Part shown: piece after piece, positions 34,515 through 43,204 of the stretch | Layout of the letters: each line of letters starts with the position of its first letter | Numbering within the stretch: the first letter of the stretch is position 1 | NCBI RefSeq assembly: GCF_040371945.1 | Contig: NZ_BAABWS010000003.1 | Span: 1 to 64,000, forward strand | From: Litorivita sp040371945 | Lineage (GTDB): Bacteria > Pseudomonadota > Alphaproteobacteria > Rhodobacterales > Rhodobacteraceae | Direction: 5' to 3' | Length of the DNA: 64,000 bases | Program-made: the position numbers and the translations under genes | The notes under the pieces: generated by a model | The model's input: only the letters and a program-made list of their open reading frames with translations | The model's database searches: none | Told to the model about the DNA's origin: nothing

Positions 34515-37397
34515 CTAGCGCAGCATCGAAAAATGGCTCAGTTCGATGAAATGGATCGGGCCTTGCAGGCGCGAGACGTCAATCGCCCCGCGCAGGCGGC
34601 GGCCCAAGAAAACCTCGGCCGCGGTGCATAGATCAGCCTCGAAGATCACGTTATCGCGCGCATCCAGACAGGTTAGACGCACCATGCCTGCCGCTGTGGT
34701 CAGGCGGAGCTCGCAAAATCCGGTCGGGTGGTCGGTATGGGCCTCGCCAACGGGCTTCATTGCGGCCTCGCACGTGCCAAATTCAAAGGCCAAGGCGCCG
34801 CTGCGGCCAACGATTTTTACCCGCAAGAACAACCCGTTTTGCGGATCGGCCAAGTTCAGGATCTGAAAACCCAGACCCATCATCTGGCTTTCTTGGTCAA
34901 TCGGTTTGATGCGAAACCTGAGCCGCGCAGTCAGCTGGTTGCTCCGGTCGGCGGCCAAATGGCGTTTGGTTTCGATGCGAAAACGGCTGCCGAGCGCGCG
35001 CCCCGGAGAGATCAACAGCGCGCTGCCGTCGCCTGCGTTTGTATGTGCCGGTATCGCATAGGCGAAAGGTTCGGTTTTCTCGACGCTCCAGAACGAGGCG
35101 TCGACGCTATTGCAGTGCAACACCGCACCCGCGCCGAAATCGTCTTGCAAGCTGCGCAGCGCATCGGGCGCGGTGTAATCCAGACACCGCCGCCGGAAGC
35201 TGTAATAGGCGGGTTTTTTACGCCCTTCGTGATCCACAAGGCCAAAGGATTTTTCCTGTTTCAAATCCCAATCTTCATCGCGGTATTTATACCAAAATAC
35301 CTTTTGTATGGCGCTGTCATGGGCGGCGTCGCCCATGAAGCTGCTGACGAAATCGGCCTGTGTCATCGCATCAAAATCATAGTTCTGCGCCAGATCGAGC
35401 GAACGCGCGCCAACTTCGGTGATCCATAGCGGCAGTTCGCCCAATCCCGCCTGCGCTGCCGCGCCGCGAAAGGCTTGGGTCAATTGCCAGCTATGGGCGG
35501 CAAACCCGTCGGGCGCCTCGCCGAAATAGGGGTAGGGGTGGAGGCCGATGGCGTCAAATGCCATGTCGCTGCGGTCGGGATCGCGCGCCGCAATGGCGGC
35601 GAAGACCTGTTTGGCGAAATCGGGAATGAAGTAGAACCCGTCGTGACCGGCATTATCGGAAAACTCGGCGGCAAATTCCTCGCGATAGTCGTGCAGCGTG
35701 TTGGCAAAGGCGGGGCGGGTGCGCGCATCATGGCCGACAAGGCCGTTCTCGGCAAAGCTTACGCCGCAAATCTTGCCAGCAAAGCCCACCGCCTTGAGGC
35801 TCTGCACGCCAGGGCGTAGCACCATGTCAACATATTCGGCGCCGGTCCACGGGCGATGGGTGCCGTCCTCTGCCTTGACGGAGACGTAGAAATCCGAGGC
35901 ATTGGGCTCGTTCCAAAGCTCGAAATCGTCGATAAACCCGAAGGTTTGGGCCAAAGCCGTGACATATTCAGCGTATTTTTGGGAAAAATCCACCTCGCCC
36001 AGATAGGTCCATCGGGCCACCTCCGGATGGCAATTCATGATCACCGCCGTGATCTGGATATGTTTGGGCAAGAGCGCGACGAAGGCATGGTAATGATTGA
36101 CCAGCCCCTCGTTGAGAACCATGTCGCCGCGGTCGGAGTATTGCACCAGATGCCGCCAATAAAACGGCAACCGGATCGCATTGAGCCCGCATTCGGCGAT
36201 CACATCCATATAGGTCGCCATCCGGTCGGGATCGTCGAGCAATTTGCTGATGGTTTCGAAATTCAGCCCGATCTGCTCGATATTGCCTTGCTCTGGCGCG
36301 CCGCGTAGGGACGCGGGAGCCGTCTTGGCGGCTTGCGGCGCGGGGCGCGGCGGGGGGGAGTGATGGGCTTTGGTCTCGTCGGCGGGGGCGGGCGCAGAGG
36401 CCTCGCTTTGCGTGCGCGCGGCCATGATCTGCTGTATCAATTCAAGGCTGCGTGCGGCGCTGGGCGGGGTGGCCTCTACGGCATGGACCGAGGCCGCGGC
36501 AGCATGCGGATCGGCCAGCCACCTTGTGGTCGCATGAGGGATAAACCGCGCGCGCAAACGGGCGTTCGAGGCGGCGTAATGCGCCATAATCCGCCGCCGC
36601 GCCTCGGTGCCGAGCAGGTTTTGCCCGCGCTGCTCGCGCGCAACGGCGCGGTTGACCTTCCAGAAGGCCCCGCGCAGCGCCAGCTTTTCCTCGTCCGGCA
36701 AAGTTGCGTCGAGCATCCGCCGCACGGTGACGATTTCGGGCGAAAAGCTGACGTTTCGCGGCCCGCCCGCAGGCTGAGGTATCTTGATCCCGAGGGCTTT
36801 GCCAAAGCGGTCCACCGCATCGATCCCGAAAGCCGGATCGTCGTAGGGAATGGCCAGAACCCGCTCTGCGCCGACCAAATCCGCATAGCTCGCGATCAAG
36901 CGCTCGTAATCGGCGGGCAGCGGGGCGCGCAAGTCGACGCCTTTGAAATCGCTGAATATCAATAACGGGTCGCGGCGCAGGACAGCGTCAACAAACTCCT
37001 CCGGCTCGAGCGCGCAATAGGAAGATTTGCAAAGCTCGCGATACATGCTTTCGATGTAGTCGTCCTGCCGGCGCAGCAGGCACACCACAGTGGTTTCATA
37101 GCGATCCGCGAGCGCCGCGATCTGCGCGGGATCGATCACCGACAGCAATTCGGTGCTCACGATCACCGTGTCGGCCGGCGAGGCGTCGATGGCTTGGATC
37201 AATGCGCGATGCGGCGCGGCGGCCTCTGCGGATGGCTCGAGCACCATGAAATGATGGCCGGGGTTGTTGGGGTTGGCATAGAGCGGCGGGTAGAAGACCC
37301 CTTGCCGCGCCAAAGCAACATCAGCCCGCGCCAAGGCATACTGGATCGAGGTCGTCCCAGTCTTATGCGTGCCGATATGCACAAACAGCCGTTTCAT
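34515..37397 (-). CDS. Sulfotransferase-like domain fused to clan GH-A glycoside hydrolase
   Basis: A 960-residue multidomain protein without a signal peptide. Residues 1-~300 resemble sulfotransferases: HIGTHKTGTTSIQ (7-19) is the PAPS-binding loop. A Pro/Ala-rich linker spans ~330-372. Residues ~373-745 look like a clan GH-A (beta/alpha)8 hydrolase of GH5/GH39 type, with WNEPN (495-499, likely acid/base Glu497) and WITEVG (658-663, likely nucleophile Glu661) and HPYPY (620-624). Residues ~755-960 are beta-rich with no recognised signature. It could sulfate and trim a polysaccharide, or the hydrolase part may only bind glycan. Single-gene unit between nadA and a gene-poor stretch. Confidence 0.75.
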   Translation of the reverse strand: MKRLFVHIGTHKTGTTSIQYALARADVALARQGVFYPPLYANPNNPGHHFMVLEPSAEAAAPHRALIQAIDASPADTVIVSTELLSVIDPAQIAALADRYETTVVCLLRRQDDYIESMYRELCKSSYCALEPEEFVDAVLRRDPLLIFSDFKGVDLRAPLPADYERLIASYADLVGAERVLAIPYDDPAFGIDAVDRFGKALGIKIPQPAGGPRNVSFSPEIVTVRRMLDATLPDEEKLALRGAFWKVNRAVAREQRGQNLLGTEARRRIMAHYAASNARLRARFIPHATTRWLADPHAAAASVHAVEATPPSAARSLELIQQIMAARTQSEASAPAPADETKAHHSPPPRPAPQAAKTAPASLRGAPEQGNIEQIGLNFETISKLLDDPDRMATYMDVIAECGLNAIRLPFYWRHLVQYSDRGDMVLNEGLVNHYHAFVALLPKHIQITAVIMNCHPEVARWTYLGEVDFSQKYAEYVTALAQTFGFIDDFELWNEPNASDFYVSVKAEDGTHRPWTGAEYVDMVLRPGVQSLKAVGFAGKICGVSFAENGLVGHDARTRPAFANTLHDYREEFAAEFSDNAGHDGFYFIPDFAKQVFAAIAARDPDRSDMAFDAIGLHPYPYFGEAPDGFAAHSWQLTQAFRGAAAQAGLGELPLWITEVGARSLDLAQNYDFDAMTQADFVSSFMGDAAHDSAIQKVFWYKYRDEDWDLKQEKSFGLVDHEGRKKPAYYSFRRRCLDYTAPDALRSLQDDFGAGAVLHCNSVDASFWSVEKTEPFAYAIPAHTNAGDGSALLISPGRALGSRFRIETKRHLAADRSNQLTARLRFRIKPIDQESQMMGLGFQILNLADPQNGLFLRVKIVGRSGALAFEFGTCEAAMKPVGEAHTDHPTGFCELRLTTAAGMVRLTCLDARDNVIFEADLCTAAEVFLGRRLRGAIDVSRLQGPIHFIELSHFSMLR

Positions 37398-37891
37398 TGC
37401 GCCCCTTCAAAGGCTTGGGTCATGGGTTGACACGTCCGGCTTAACCCAAGCACAGCGCCGCATCAATCAATGCAGCAGGCGGCGCGGCGCATCGTGCAAA
37501 GCCGGACGGGTCCGGCATAGGTCCGCGCGCGTTAAAGTGGCGTAAAACTGATGCTTGGGCAGGACGGCGCAAGCGGCGGCGTTGCGGCGCGATCTATGCG
37601 CGATGGTGGCGGGGTTTAATGCGGGCCGCTTTGAGGGTCTCCGTGATGCGATGCGCTGGGCCTCAGGCGGGGCAAAAGAAAACAAAAACAACGGGATGTC
37701 CCAAAAGTCCATGCAGTTTGAGGCGGCCCGAGGTCCGCTGCCGATTGAGGGCAGGGCGCATTTTGCCGCTGGGCGCGCACGCATGTCTCGCGCGATAAAT
37801 GCTAAACCTTGAAGCAGTTTTCCAGAGGGCAGAGGGCAGAGGGCGCTGCGCCGATCTGAGACCGCGCGCCGCGCCCGAGCCGCCGGTTGGA
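37398..37891. other. Gene-free stretch before the sulfotransferase-hydrolase gene
   Basis: No convincing gene is seen in about 490 bases; the open frames present have no ribosome binding site and no recognisable domain. It holds an inverted repeat GCCGGAC-GG-GTCCGGC at 37501-37516, a further GTCCGGC at 37434-37440, and three tandem CAGAGGG units at 37823-37843. The promoter of the gene starting at 37397 must lie here. Confidence 0.4.
37501..37516. repeat. Inverted repeat upstream of the sulfotransferase-hydrolase gene
   Basis: GCCGGAC (37501-37507) and GTCCGGC (37510-37516) form 7-bp arms with a 2-base centre, about 105 bases upstream of the start codon at 37397. The direct copy GTCCGGC at 37434-37440 is closer to the gene. 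It may be an operator; a role is not proven. Confidence 0.35.
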
Positions 37892-38317
37892 TCAGGCCAG
37901 CGCCGCAAGCAGGGCATCAATCCCTGCCTGCGCAACCTCTTGATCTTGCGCGGGCGTGCCCGAGCTGACCCCGATACCGCCAATCACATCGCCGTCAAAG
38001 GTCACGGGCAAACCGCCGCCGACCACCATCAGCCGCCCGCCAATGGCCGAGGAAATCCCGTAGGCCGGCGATCCGGGCTGGCTGGCAGCGCCATATTCAT
38101 GGGTGGCCTTTTTGGCCGCCGAGGCCGTGTAGCTTTTGTCGATGGCGATGGTCGTCGAGGTGACCTTGCCGCCATCCATGCGCTCGAAGGCAACGAGGTT
38201 GCCGCCTTCGTCGGTGATGGCGATGCACATGGGCACGCCGATCTCGGCCGCCTTGTCGCGCGCTCCCGCGATCAATATCCGCGCCTCGGAAATATCCAGT
38301 CGTTTGATGGTCAACAT
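37892..38317 (-). CDS. glcG: GlcG/HbpS-family protein
   Basis: A 141-residue single-domain protein of the GlcG (DUF336, HbpS-like) family. The family pattern IAITDEGGNLVAFERMDG (residues ~33-50) and the C-terminal GGLPVTFDGDVIGGIGVSSGTPAQDQ (~100-125) are clear. GlcG is encoded with glycolate genes in many bacteria; relatives bind haem or cobalamin, and the enzymatic role is not settled. It follows malate synthase G with a single base between, so it belongs to glyoxylate use here. Confidence 0.88.
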   Translation of the reverse strand: MLTIKRLDISEARILIAGARDKAAEIGVPMCIAITDEGGNLVAFERMDGGKVTSTTIAIDKSYTASAAKKATHEYGAASQPGSPAYGISSAIGGRLMVVGGGLPVTFDGDVIGGIGVSSGTPAQDQEVAQAGIDALLAALA

Positions 38318-38318
38318 C

Positions 38319-40457
38319 TTATGCGCCTTTCTGGGCTTTGGCCGCGCGCCGCGCCGCGTGAAGAAGGGGTTCGGTATAGCCGGAGGGTTGCTCGATCCCT
38401 TTGAAGATCAAATCGCGCGCCGCGTGAAAGGCGATCCCGTCAAAGGCCGGAGCCATAGGCACATAGGCCGGATCAGAGGCGTTTTGCGCGTCGACCTTCG
38501 GGGCCATCCGGCGCAGGGCGGCGTCGATCTCGTCGCCCGAGCAAATTCCGTGCAGCATCCAGTTGGCCAGATATTGCGAGGAAATCCGCAAGGTCGCGCG
38601 ATCCTCCATCAATCCGACATCATTGATATCAGGCACTTTCGAGCAGCCGACGCCTTGATCGACCCAGCGCACCACATAACCAAGGATCGATTGGCACGCA
38701 TTGTCCAATTCGCGCGTGACCTCGGCATCCGACAGGTTGCGGCCATGCATCAATGGCGGGGTCAAAAGCGCCTCTTTCGATGCTTTCTCGCGCGATTTGA
38801 GCTGCTGCTGCAATGCGGCGACATCGACCTGATGGTAATGCGTGGCATGCAGGGTCGCAGCCGTGGGCGAGGGCACCCAAGCGGTATTCGCACCGGCTTT
38901 CGGGTGGCCGATTTTCACCTCCAGCATCTCGGCCATCATGTCGGGTTTGGCCCACATGCCTTTGCCGATCTGTGCCTTGCCCGACAGGCCCGCGGCCAGA
39001 CCAGTATCGACATTGCCCGCCTCATAGGCTCCCAGCCAAGGCGCGGCCTGCATCTCGGCTTTGGGGATCACTGCGCCGCCCTGCATCGAGGTATGGATTT
39101 CGTCGCCGGTGCGGTCCAGAAAGCCGGTGTTGATGAAAACGCAGCGGTTTTTGACGGCCTTGATACAGGCGGCAAGGTTGGCCGAAGTGCGGCGCTCTTC
39201 GTCCATCACGCCCAGTTTCACCGTATTGGCGGGCAGGCCGAGGATCGTCTCGACGCGGCCAAAGAGCGTGTCGGCAAAGGCCGCTTCTTCGGGGCCATGC
39301 ATCTTGGGTTTGACCACATAGACCGAGCCTGCGCGCGAATTTTTGGTGTCGCTGCGCGCCAGATCATGCATCGCGGCCGCAACGGTCACGGCGGCGTCGA
39401 GCATCCCTTCGGGGGTTTCCTTGCCGCCCATCATCACCGCATCGGTGGTCATCAAGTGCCCCACGTTGCGCACCAAAAGCACCGCGCGCCCCGCATGGGT
39501 GACCGCATTGCCTTGCGGATCGGTATAGCGCACATCGGGGTTCAAACGTCGGGTCACCTCGCGCCCGCCCTTTTCGAAGGTCTCGCTCAAGGTGCCATCC
39601 ATCAGGCCAAGCCAATTGGCATAGACGGCGCATTTGTCTTCGGCGTCCACCGCCGCGACACTGTCCTCGCAATCCTGAATCGCGGTCAGGGCGCTTTCGA
39701 GGCGCAGATCGCTGATGCCTGCCGGATCGCTCTTGCCGATGGCGCTTTCGCGGTCCACGACCACCTCGATCAACAGCCCGTTCTTGCGCAGCATAAGACC
39801 GCCGCCCGCCGTGGTTCCGGCAAATTGCGACGGATCGGCAAGGCCGGTTTCCAACCCTTTGGTGGTGATCAACACCGTCTCGCCCGTCGGCACGATCGCC
39901 TCGACATCGGCCCAGCTTCCGCCCGCCAAAGGCGCGACCTTGTCCAGATGCGCGCGCGCCCATGCGATGACTTTCGCGCCGCGCGCCGCGTCATAGCCTT
40001 TGCCCTCGGGCGTGCCCGCGATGGCATCGGTCCCGTAAAGCGCATCATAGAGCGAGCCCCAACGCGCATTCGCCGCATTGAGCGCAAAGCGTGCGTTCAT
40101 CACCGGAACGACCAATTGCGGCCCTGCGATGGAGGCGATCTCTGCATCGACATTCTCGACCGGGATCTCAAAGGGGGCGGGTTCGGGCTGCAGATATCCG
40201 ATCTTTGTCAGGAAGGCGCGGTAGTCCGCCGCGTCGATGTCCTGCCCCTTGCGCGCCAGATGCCACGCGTCGATCTGCGCCTGCAACTCATCGCGCCGCG
40301 CCAAAAGCGCCGCATTCACCGGCATCAAATCACGCAGCATTTCGGCATAGCCGGACCAGAACGCATCGGGCGTGACACCTAAAAGCACTTTGTTCTCAAT
40401 CAGATCGGCAAGCGGGGCGGCGACCGAAAGGCCGAAGCGGTCAACATAATTTGTCAT
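38319..40457 (-). CDS. glcB: Malate synthase G
   Basis: A 712-residue protein of the monomeric malate synthase G class, at the usual length (~720). The region RTSANLAACIKAVKNRCVFINTGFLDRTGDEIHTS is typical, as are NDVGLMEDRATLRISSQYLANW and the C-terminal GYTEPLLHAARRA. It condenses glyoxylate with acetyl-CoA to malate. The gene is divergent from an IclR-type regulator, with an inverted repeat in between, as in classical glyoxylate control. Confidence 0.96.
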   Translation of the reverse strand: MTNYVDRFGLSVAAPLADLIENKVLLGVTPDAFWSGYAEMLRDLMPVNAALLARRDELQAQIDAWHLARKGQDIDAADYRAFLTKIGYLQPEPAPFEIPVENVDAEIASIAGPQLVVPVMNARFALNAANARWGSLYDALYGTDAIAGTPEGKGYDAARGAKVIAWARAHLDKVAPLAGGSWADVEAIVPTGETVLITTKGLETGLADPSQFAGTTAGGGLMLRKNGLLIEVVVDRESAIGKSDPAGISDLRLESALTAIQDCEDSVAAVDAEDKCAVYANWLGLMDGTLSETFEKGGREVTRRLNPDVRYTDPQGNAVTHAGRAVLLVRNVGHLMTTDAVMMGGKETPEGMLDAAVTVAAAMHDLARSDTKNSRAGSVYVVKPKMHGPEEAAFADTLFGRVETILGLPANTVKLGVMDEERRTSANLAACIKAVKNRCVFINTGFLDRTGDEIHTSMQGGAVIPKAEMQAAPWLGAYEAGNVDTGLAAGLSGKAQIGKGMWAKPDMMAEMLEVKIGHPKAGANTAWVPSPTAATLHATHYHQVDVAALQQQLKSREKASKEALLTPPLMHGRNLSDAEVTRELDNACQSILGYVVRWVDQGVGCSKVPDINDVGLMEDRATLRISSQYLANWMLHGICSGDEIDAALRRMAPKVDAQNASDPAYVPMAPAFDGIAFHAARDLIFKGIEQPSGYTEPLLHAARRAAKAQKGA

Positions 40458-40503
40458 GGCACTCTCCTGTGTTGGGCATGTTGTAGGGCAGGGCTTGCCG
40501 GAC

Positions 40504-40518
40504 TTCCCGTTTTGGGAA
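40504..40518. promoter_or_regulatory. Inverted repeat between glcB and iclR-type gene
   Basis: TTCCC (40504-40508) and GGGAA (40514-40518) flank GTTTT in the 140-base divergent region. Its arm sequence and spacing recall IclR-type operators (GGAAA-N-TTTCC style), so it is a candidate site for the regulator at 40598. Confidence 0.4.
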
Positions 40519-40597
40519 TAAGTTTTTCACGATGCGGAAAGCTGCGCGCCGGCCGCCGCCAAACCGCCGCACAAACCAGCAACACGAGGTCACGATC

Positions 40598-41371
40598 ATG
40601 CCAAGCCAGAAATCCGAAGGGGTGCAATCGGTGACGCGCGCCTTGCGCCTTTTGACGCTGCTGAGCCAATCGGACGAAGGCCAAAGGGTCAGCGATCTGG
40701 CGCGCGAGGCAGATTTGGCGGTCTCGACGGCGCACCGGCTTTTGACCACGCTGGAGCAAAGCGGCTTTGCGCAATTTGCCCCTGATGATGCGCTTTGGCA
40801 TGTCGGGCGCGCGGCCTTTTCGGTGGGCGCGGCCTATACGCAGCGGCGCAACTTTATCGCGCCGGCCTTGCCGTTCTTGCGCCGTCTGCGCGACGAGACG
40901 CGCGAGACCGCCAATTTGGGGATTCTGGACGAGGATCAATTGGTCACCGTCTCGCAAGTGGAAAGCCGCGAGATCATGCGCGCCATCTCCCCTCCGGGCG
41001 GGCGGGTGCCGGTGTTTTGCTCGGGCATGGGCAAGGCGATTTTGGCCACATGGCGCGACGATCAAATCGCCGCATTCGCCGCGCGCACAGGGTTTCACCC
41101 GCTGACCTCGCGCTCGCATCGCGCGCTGCCAGCGGCCATGGCGGATATCGCGCGGGTTCGGGCCTGCGGCTATGCGGTGGATGACGAGGAGCATGTCACG
41201 GGACTGCGCTGCGTTGCCGCCGCCGTGCATGGCCCGCAAGGCGATGCGGCCTGCGCGATCTCGGTCTCGGGTCTGGCCGCGCGGTTGACGCCCGCACGGA
41301 TCGAAACCATCGGCGCGCAGGTCGAACGCGCGGCGCAGGATTTGACGGCGGCCTTGGGCGGCGCGCGCTAG
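40598..41371 (+). CDS. IclR-family regulator of the glcB-glcG pair
   Basis: A 257-residue IclR protein. The winged helix is at residues ~5-65 (SVTRALRLLTLLSQSDEG, VSTAHRLLTTLEQSGFAQF), and the effector domain has the typical motifs SPPGGRVPVFCSGMGKAILA, GYAVDDEEHVTGLRCVAAAV and ISVSGLAARL. The start at 40598 puts the helix-turn-helix at its usual distance; the frame is open further upstream but without a binding site. Divergent orientation suggests repression of glcB, with glyoxylate or a related acid as effector. Confidence 0.9.
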   Translation: MPSQKSEGVQSVTRALRLLTLLSQSDEGQRVSDLAREADLAVSTAHRLLTTLEQSGFAQFAPDDALWHVGRAAFSVGAAYTQRRNFIAPALPFLRRLRDETRETANLGILDEDQLVTVSQVESREIMRAISPPGGRVPVFCSGMGKAILATWRDDQIAAFAARTGFHPLTSRSHRALPAAMADIARVRACGYAVDDEEHVTGLRCVAAAVHGPQGDAACAISVSGLAARLTPARIETIGAQVERAAQDLTAALGGAR

Positions 41372-41494
41372 GCCTTAGCCGCAGGGGTCACCGAATTATA
41401 TTTTCGCTTGGGTCGGGCCGGATTTGCCGCCATATAGGCTGCGATTGTGCGGCCCAACGGCCGCCGCGCCGCCCTCACAAACACCCGAGACCCG

Positions 41495-42415
41495 ATGCCC
41501 GAGCAAAGCAAGAACCGCCCCAAACCAAGCCCCAAACAGCGCCTCGCAGCATTGGGCGAACGGCTGTCGGGTGCCGTCATGGTGGGCTTGGTCGATCTGA
41601 TCCGCCTGTTGCCCTACCGCTGGCGTATCCCGTTCGGAGGGTGGTTTTTCTCGCGGGTTCTGGCGCCGCTGGTGGGCTATCGCCGCCGGATCAAGAATAA
41701 CCTGCGCCTGACGGGGATCGACCTGCCGCCCGATGAAATCAAACGCCTCGCGCGGGCCGTGCCGGACAATATGGGCCGTTCGGTGCTGGAAATTTTTTCG
41801 CCCGAAAACCTGCATGACGTGACGCTTGCAACGCCCTTTGAGGGCGAAGGCATGTCGGCGGTCGAGGCGGCGCGCGCCAAGGGCCAGCCGGTGATCTTCG
41901 TCTCGGGGCATTTTGGCAATTACGATGTGATCCGCACCGGATTTGCCGCCCGCGGATTTCCGCTCGGCGGGCTCTACCGGCGCATGAATAACCGCTATTT
42001 CAACGACCGCTATGTCGCCGCGATTTCGGCGGCGGGCAGCCCCTTGTTCGAACGCGGGCGCAAGGGCATGGCGCAGATGGTCAAACACCTCAAAGAGGGC
42101 GGATCGCTGGCGCTGTTGATCGATCAACATATGGGCGCGGGCGAGCCGCTGACCTTCTTTGGCCAAACCGCCTATACGGCGCTCTCGGCGGCGCAACTGG
42201 CGCTCAAATATGACGCTTTGGTCATCCCGTGCTATGCCATTCGCCAACCCGACGGGATGAGCTTTCGGGTCGAATTGGAAGCGCCGATCGCCCATAGCAC
42301 CGCAGCCGAGATGACCCAAGCGCTCAACGACAGCCTCGAGCGGCGGGTGCGCGAGAATATGGGGCAATGGCTTTGGGTGCACCGGCGCTGGAAAGGCGCG
42401 GGGCGCAAAGCCTGA
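41495..42415 (+). CDS. Lipid A biosynthesis acyltransferase (LpxL/HtrB family)
   Basis: A 306-residue lysophospholipid acyltransferase-like protein. The catalytic H(X4)D motif is SGHFGNYD (His139, Asp144), and GGSLALLIDQHMG with the closing WLWVHRRWK are family marks. One membrane helix lies near residues 28-62. It would add a secondary acyl chain to Kdo2-lipid A at the inner membrane. I chose the ATG at 41495; a GTG at 41447 in the same frame is possible, and no strong ribosome binding site decides. The following pse genes and the nearby waaA place it in an envelope-glycan region. Confidence 0.85.
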   Translation: MPEQSKNRPKPSPKQRLAALGERLSGAVMVGLVDLIRLLPYRWRIPFGGWFFSRVLAPLVGYRRRIKNNLRLTGIDLPPDEIKRLARAVPDNMGRSVLEIFSPENLHDVTLATPFEGEGMSAVEAARAKGQPVIFVSGHFGNYDVIRTGFAARGFPLGGLYRRMNNRYFNDRYVAAISAAGSPLFERGRKGMAQMVKHLKEGGSLALLIDQHMGAGEPLTFFGQTAYTALSAAQLALKYDALVIPCYAIRQPDGMSFRVELEAPIAHSTAAEMTQALNDSLERRVRENMGQWLWVHRRWKGAGRKA

Positions 42416-42496
42416 CGGCTGCGGCTTGCTCCTGCTTGGCGGGCTGGTAAACTTGCGCAAAACCATGGGGGCGCGGGCCTTCGCGAAAGGGATCAC

Positions 42497-43201
42497 ATGA
42501 GCGATAATCTACCCTCCGACGCGGTTGCGATTTTGCCTGCGCGCGGCGGCTCCAAACGCATCCCCCACAAAAACCACCGCCCCTTTGCGGGGCGTCCGGC
42601 GATGGGATGGCCCTTGGCTGCGGCGCAAGAGAGCGGATTGTTCACGCGCATCATCGTCAGCACCGATGACGCTGAAATTGCCCAGACGGCCAAGAGCTTA
42701 GGCGCCGAAGTGCCCTTCATTCGCGATCCTGCGCTCGCGGATGATTTTACCGGCACCACCGAAGTGATCCGCGATGCGGTCACGCGGCTTGGCCTCGCGC
42801 CCGATGTGCCGGTCTGTTGCCTTTATCCGACGGCGTTTTTTGTCACGCCCGAGGACCTCAGCGAAGGGCTGGACCTGTTGGCGGGCGGGGCGCGCTGGGT
42901 TCTGGCGCTGGGCGAATACCGCACCCCGATCCAGCGCGCCTACCGGCGCAGTGGCAGCGGGGCCAATGTGGCGGCCATGGACGCCGCGATGATGCCCAAA
43001 CGCTCGCAAGACCTCGAAACCGCCTATTTCGACAGCGGGCAGTTCTATTGGGGCCGCGCCGAGGCGTGGTGCGACGGGCAGGCGCGCATTTGGGACGGTG
43101 CGGCGGGCGTGATCTTGCCCGCTGACCGCTGCGTCGACATCGACACGATGGATGATTGGCATTTCGCGGAAAAACTCTTTGCCCTGCGCGAGAAAGCCTA
43201 G
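42497..43201 (+). CDS. pseF: Pseudaminic acid cytidylyltransferase (PseF)
   Basis: A 234-residue nucleotidyltransferase of the NeuA/PseF group. The CTP-binding start AILPARGGSKRIPHKN is at residues ~11-26, followed by STDDAEIA, LYPTAFFVTPEDL and TAYFDSGQFYWG, the last being typical of PseF rather than KdsB. It activates pseudaminic acid as CMP-Pse. AAAGGGA precedes the ATG. The next gene begins three bases after the stop, and pseI follows, so the three form one operon. Confidence 0.92.
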   Translation: MSDNLPSDAVAILPARGGSKRIPHKNHRPFAGRPAMGWPLAAAQESGLFTRIIVSTDDAEIAQTAKSLGAEVPFIRDPALADDFTGTTEVIRDAVTRLGLAPDVPVCCLYPTAFFVTPEDLSEGLDLLAGGARWVLALGEYRTPIQRAYRRSGSGANVAAMDAAMMPKRSQDLETAYFDSGQFYWGRAEAWCDGQARIWDGAAGVILPADRCVDIDTMDDWHFAEKLFALREKA

Positions 43202-43204
43202 GCC

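Noticed and set aside
37467..37784. A 105-codon minus-strand open frame in the gap before the sulfotransferase-hydrolase gene
   Set aside because: No family, no ribosome binding site, and Arg/Ala/Ser-rich composition.
37823..37843. Three tandem CAGAGGG units
   Set aside because: A short simple repeat with only three units; not a CRISPR and no sign of function.
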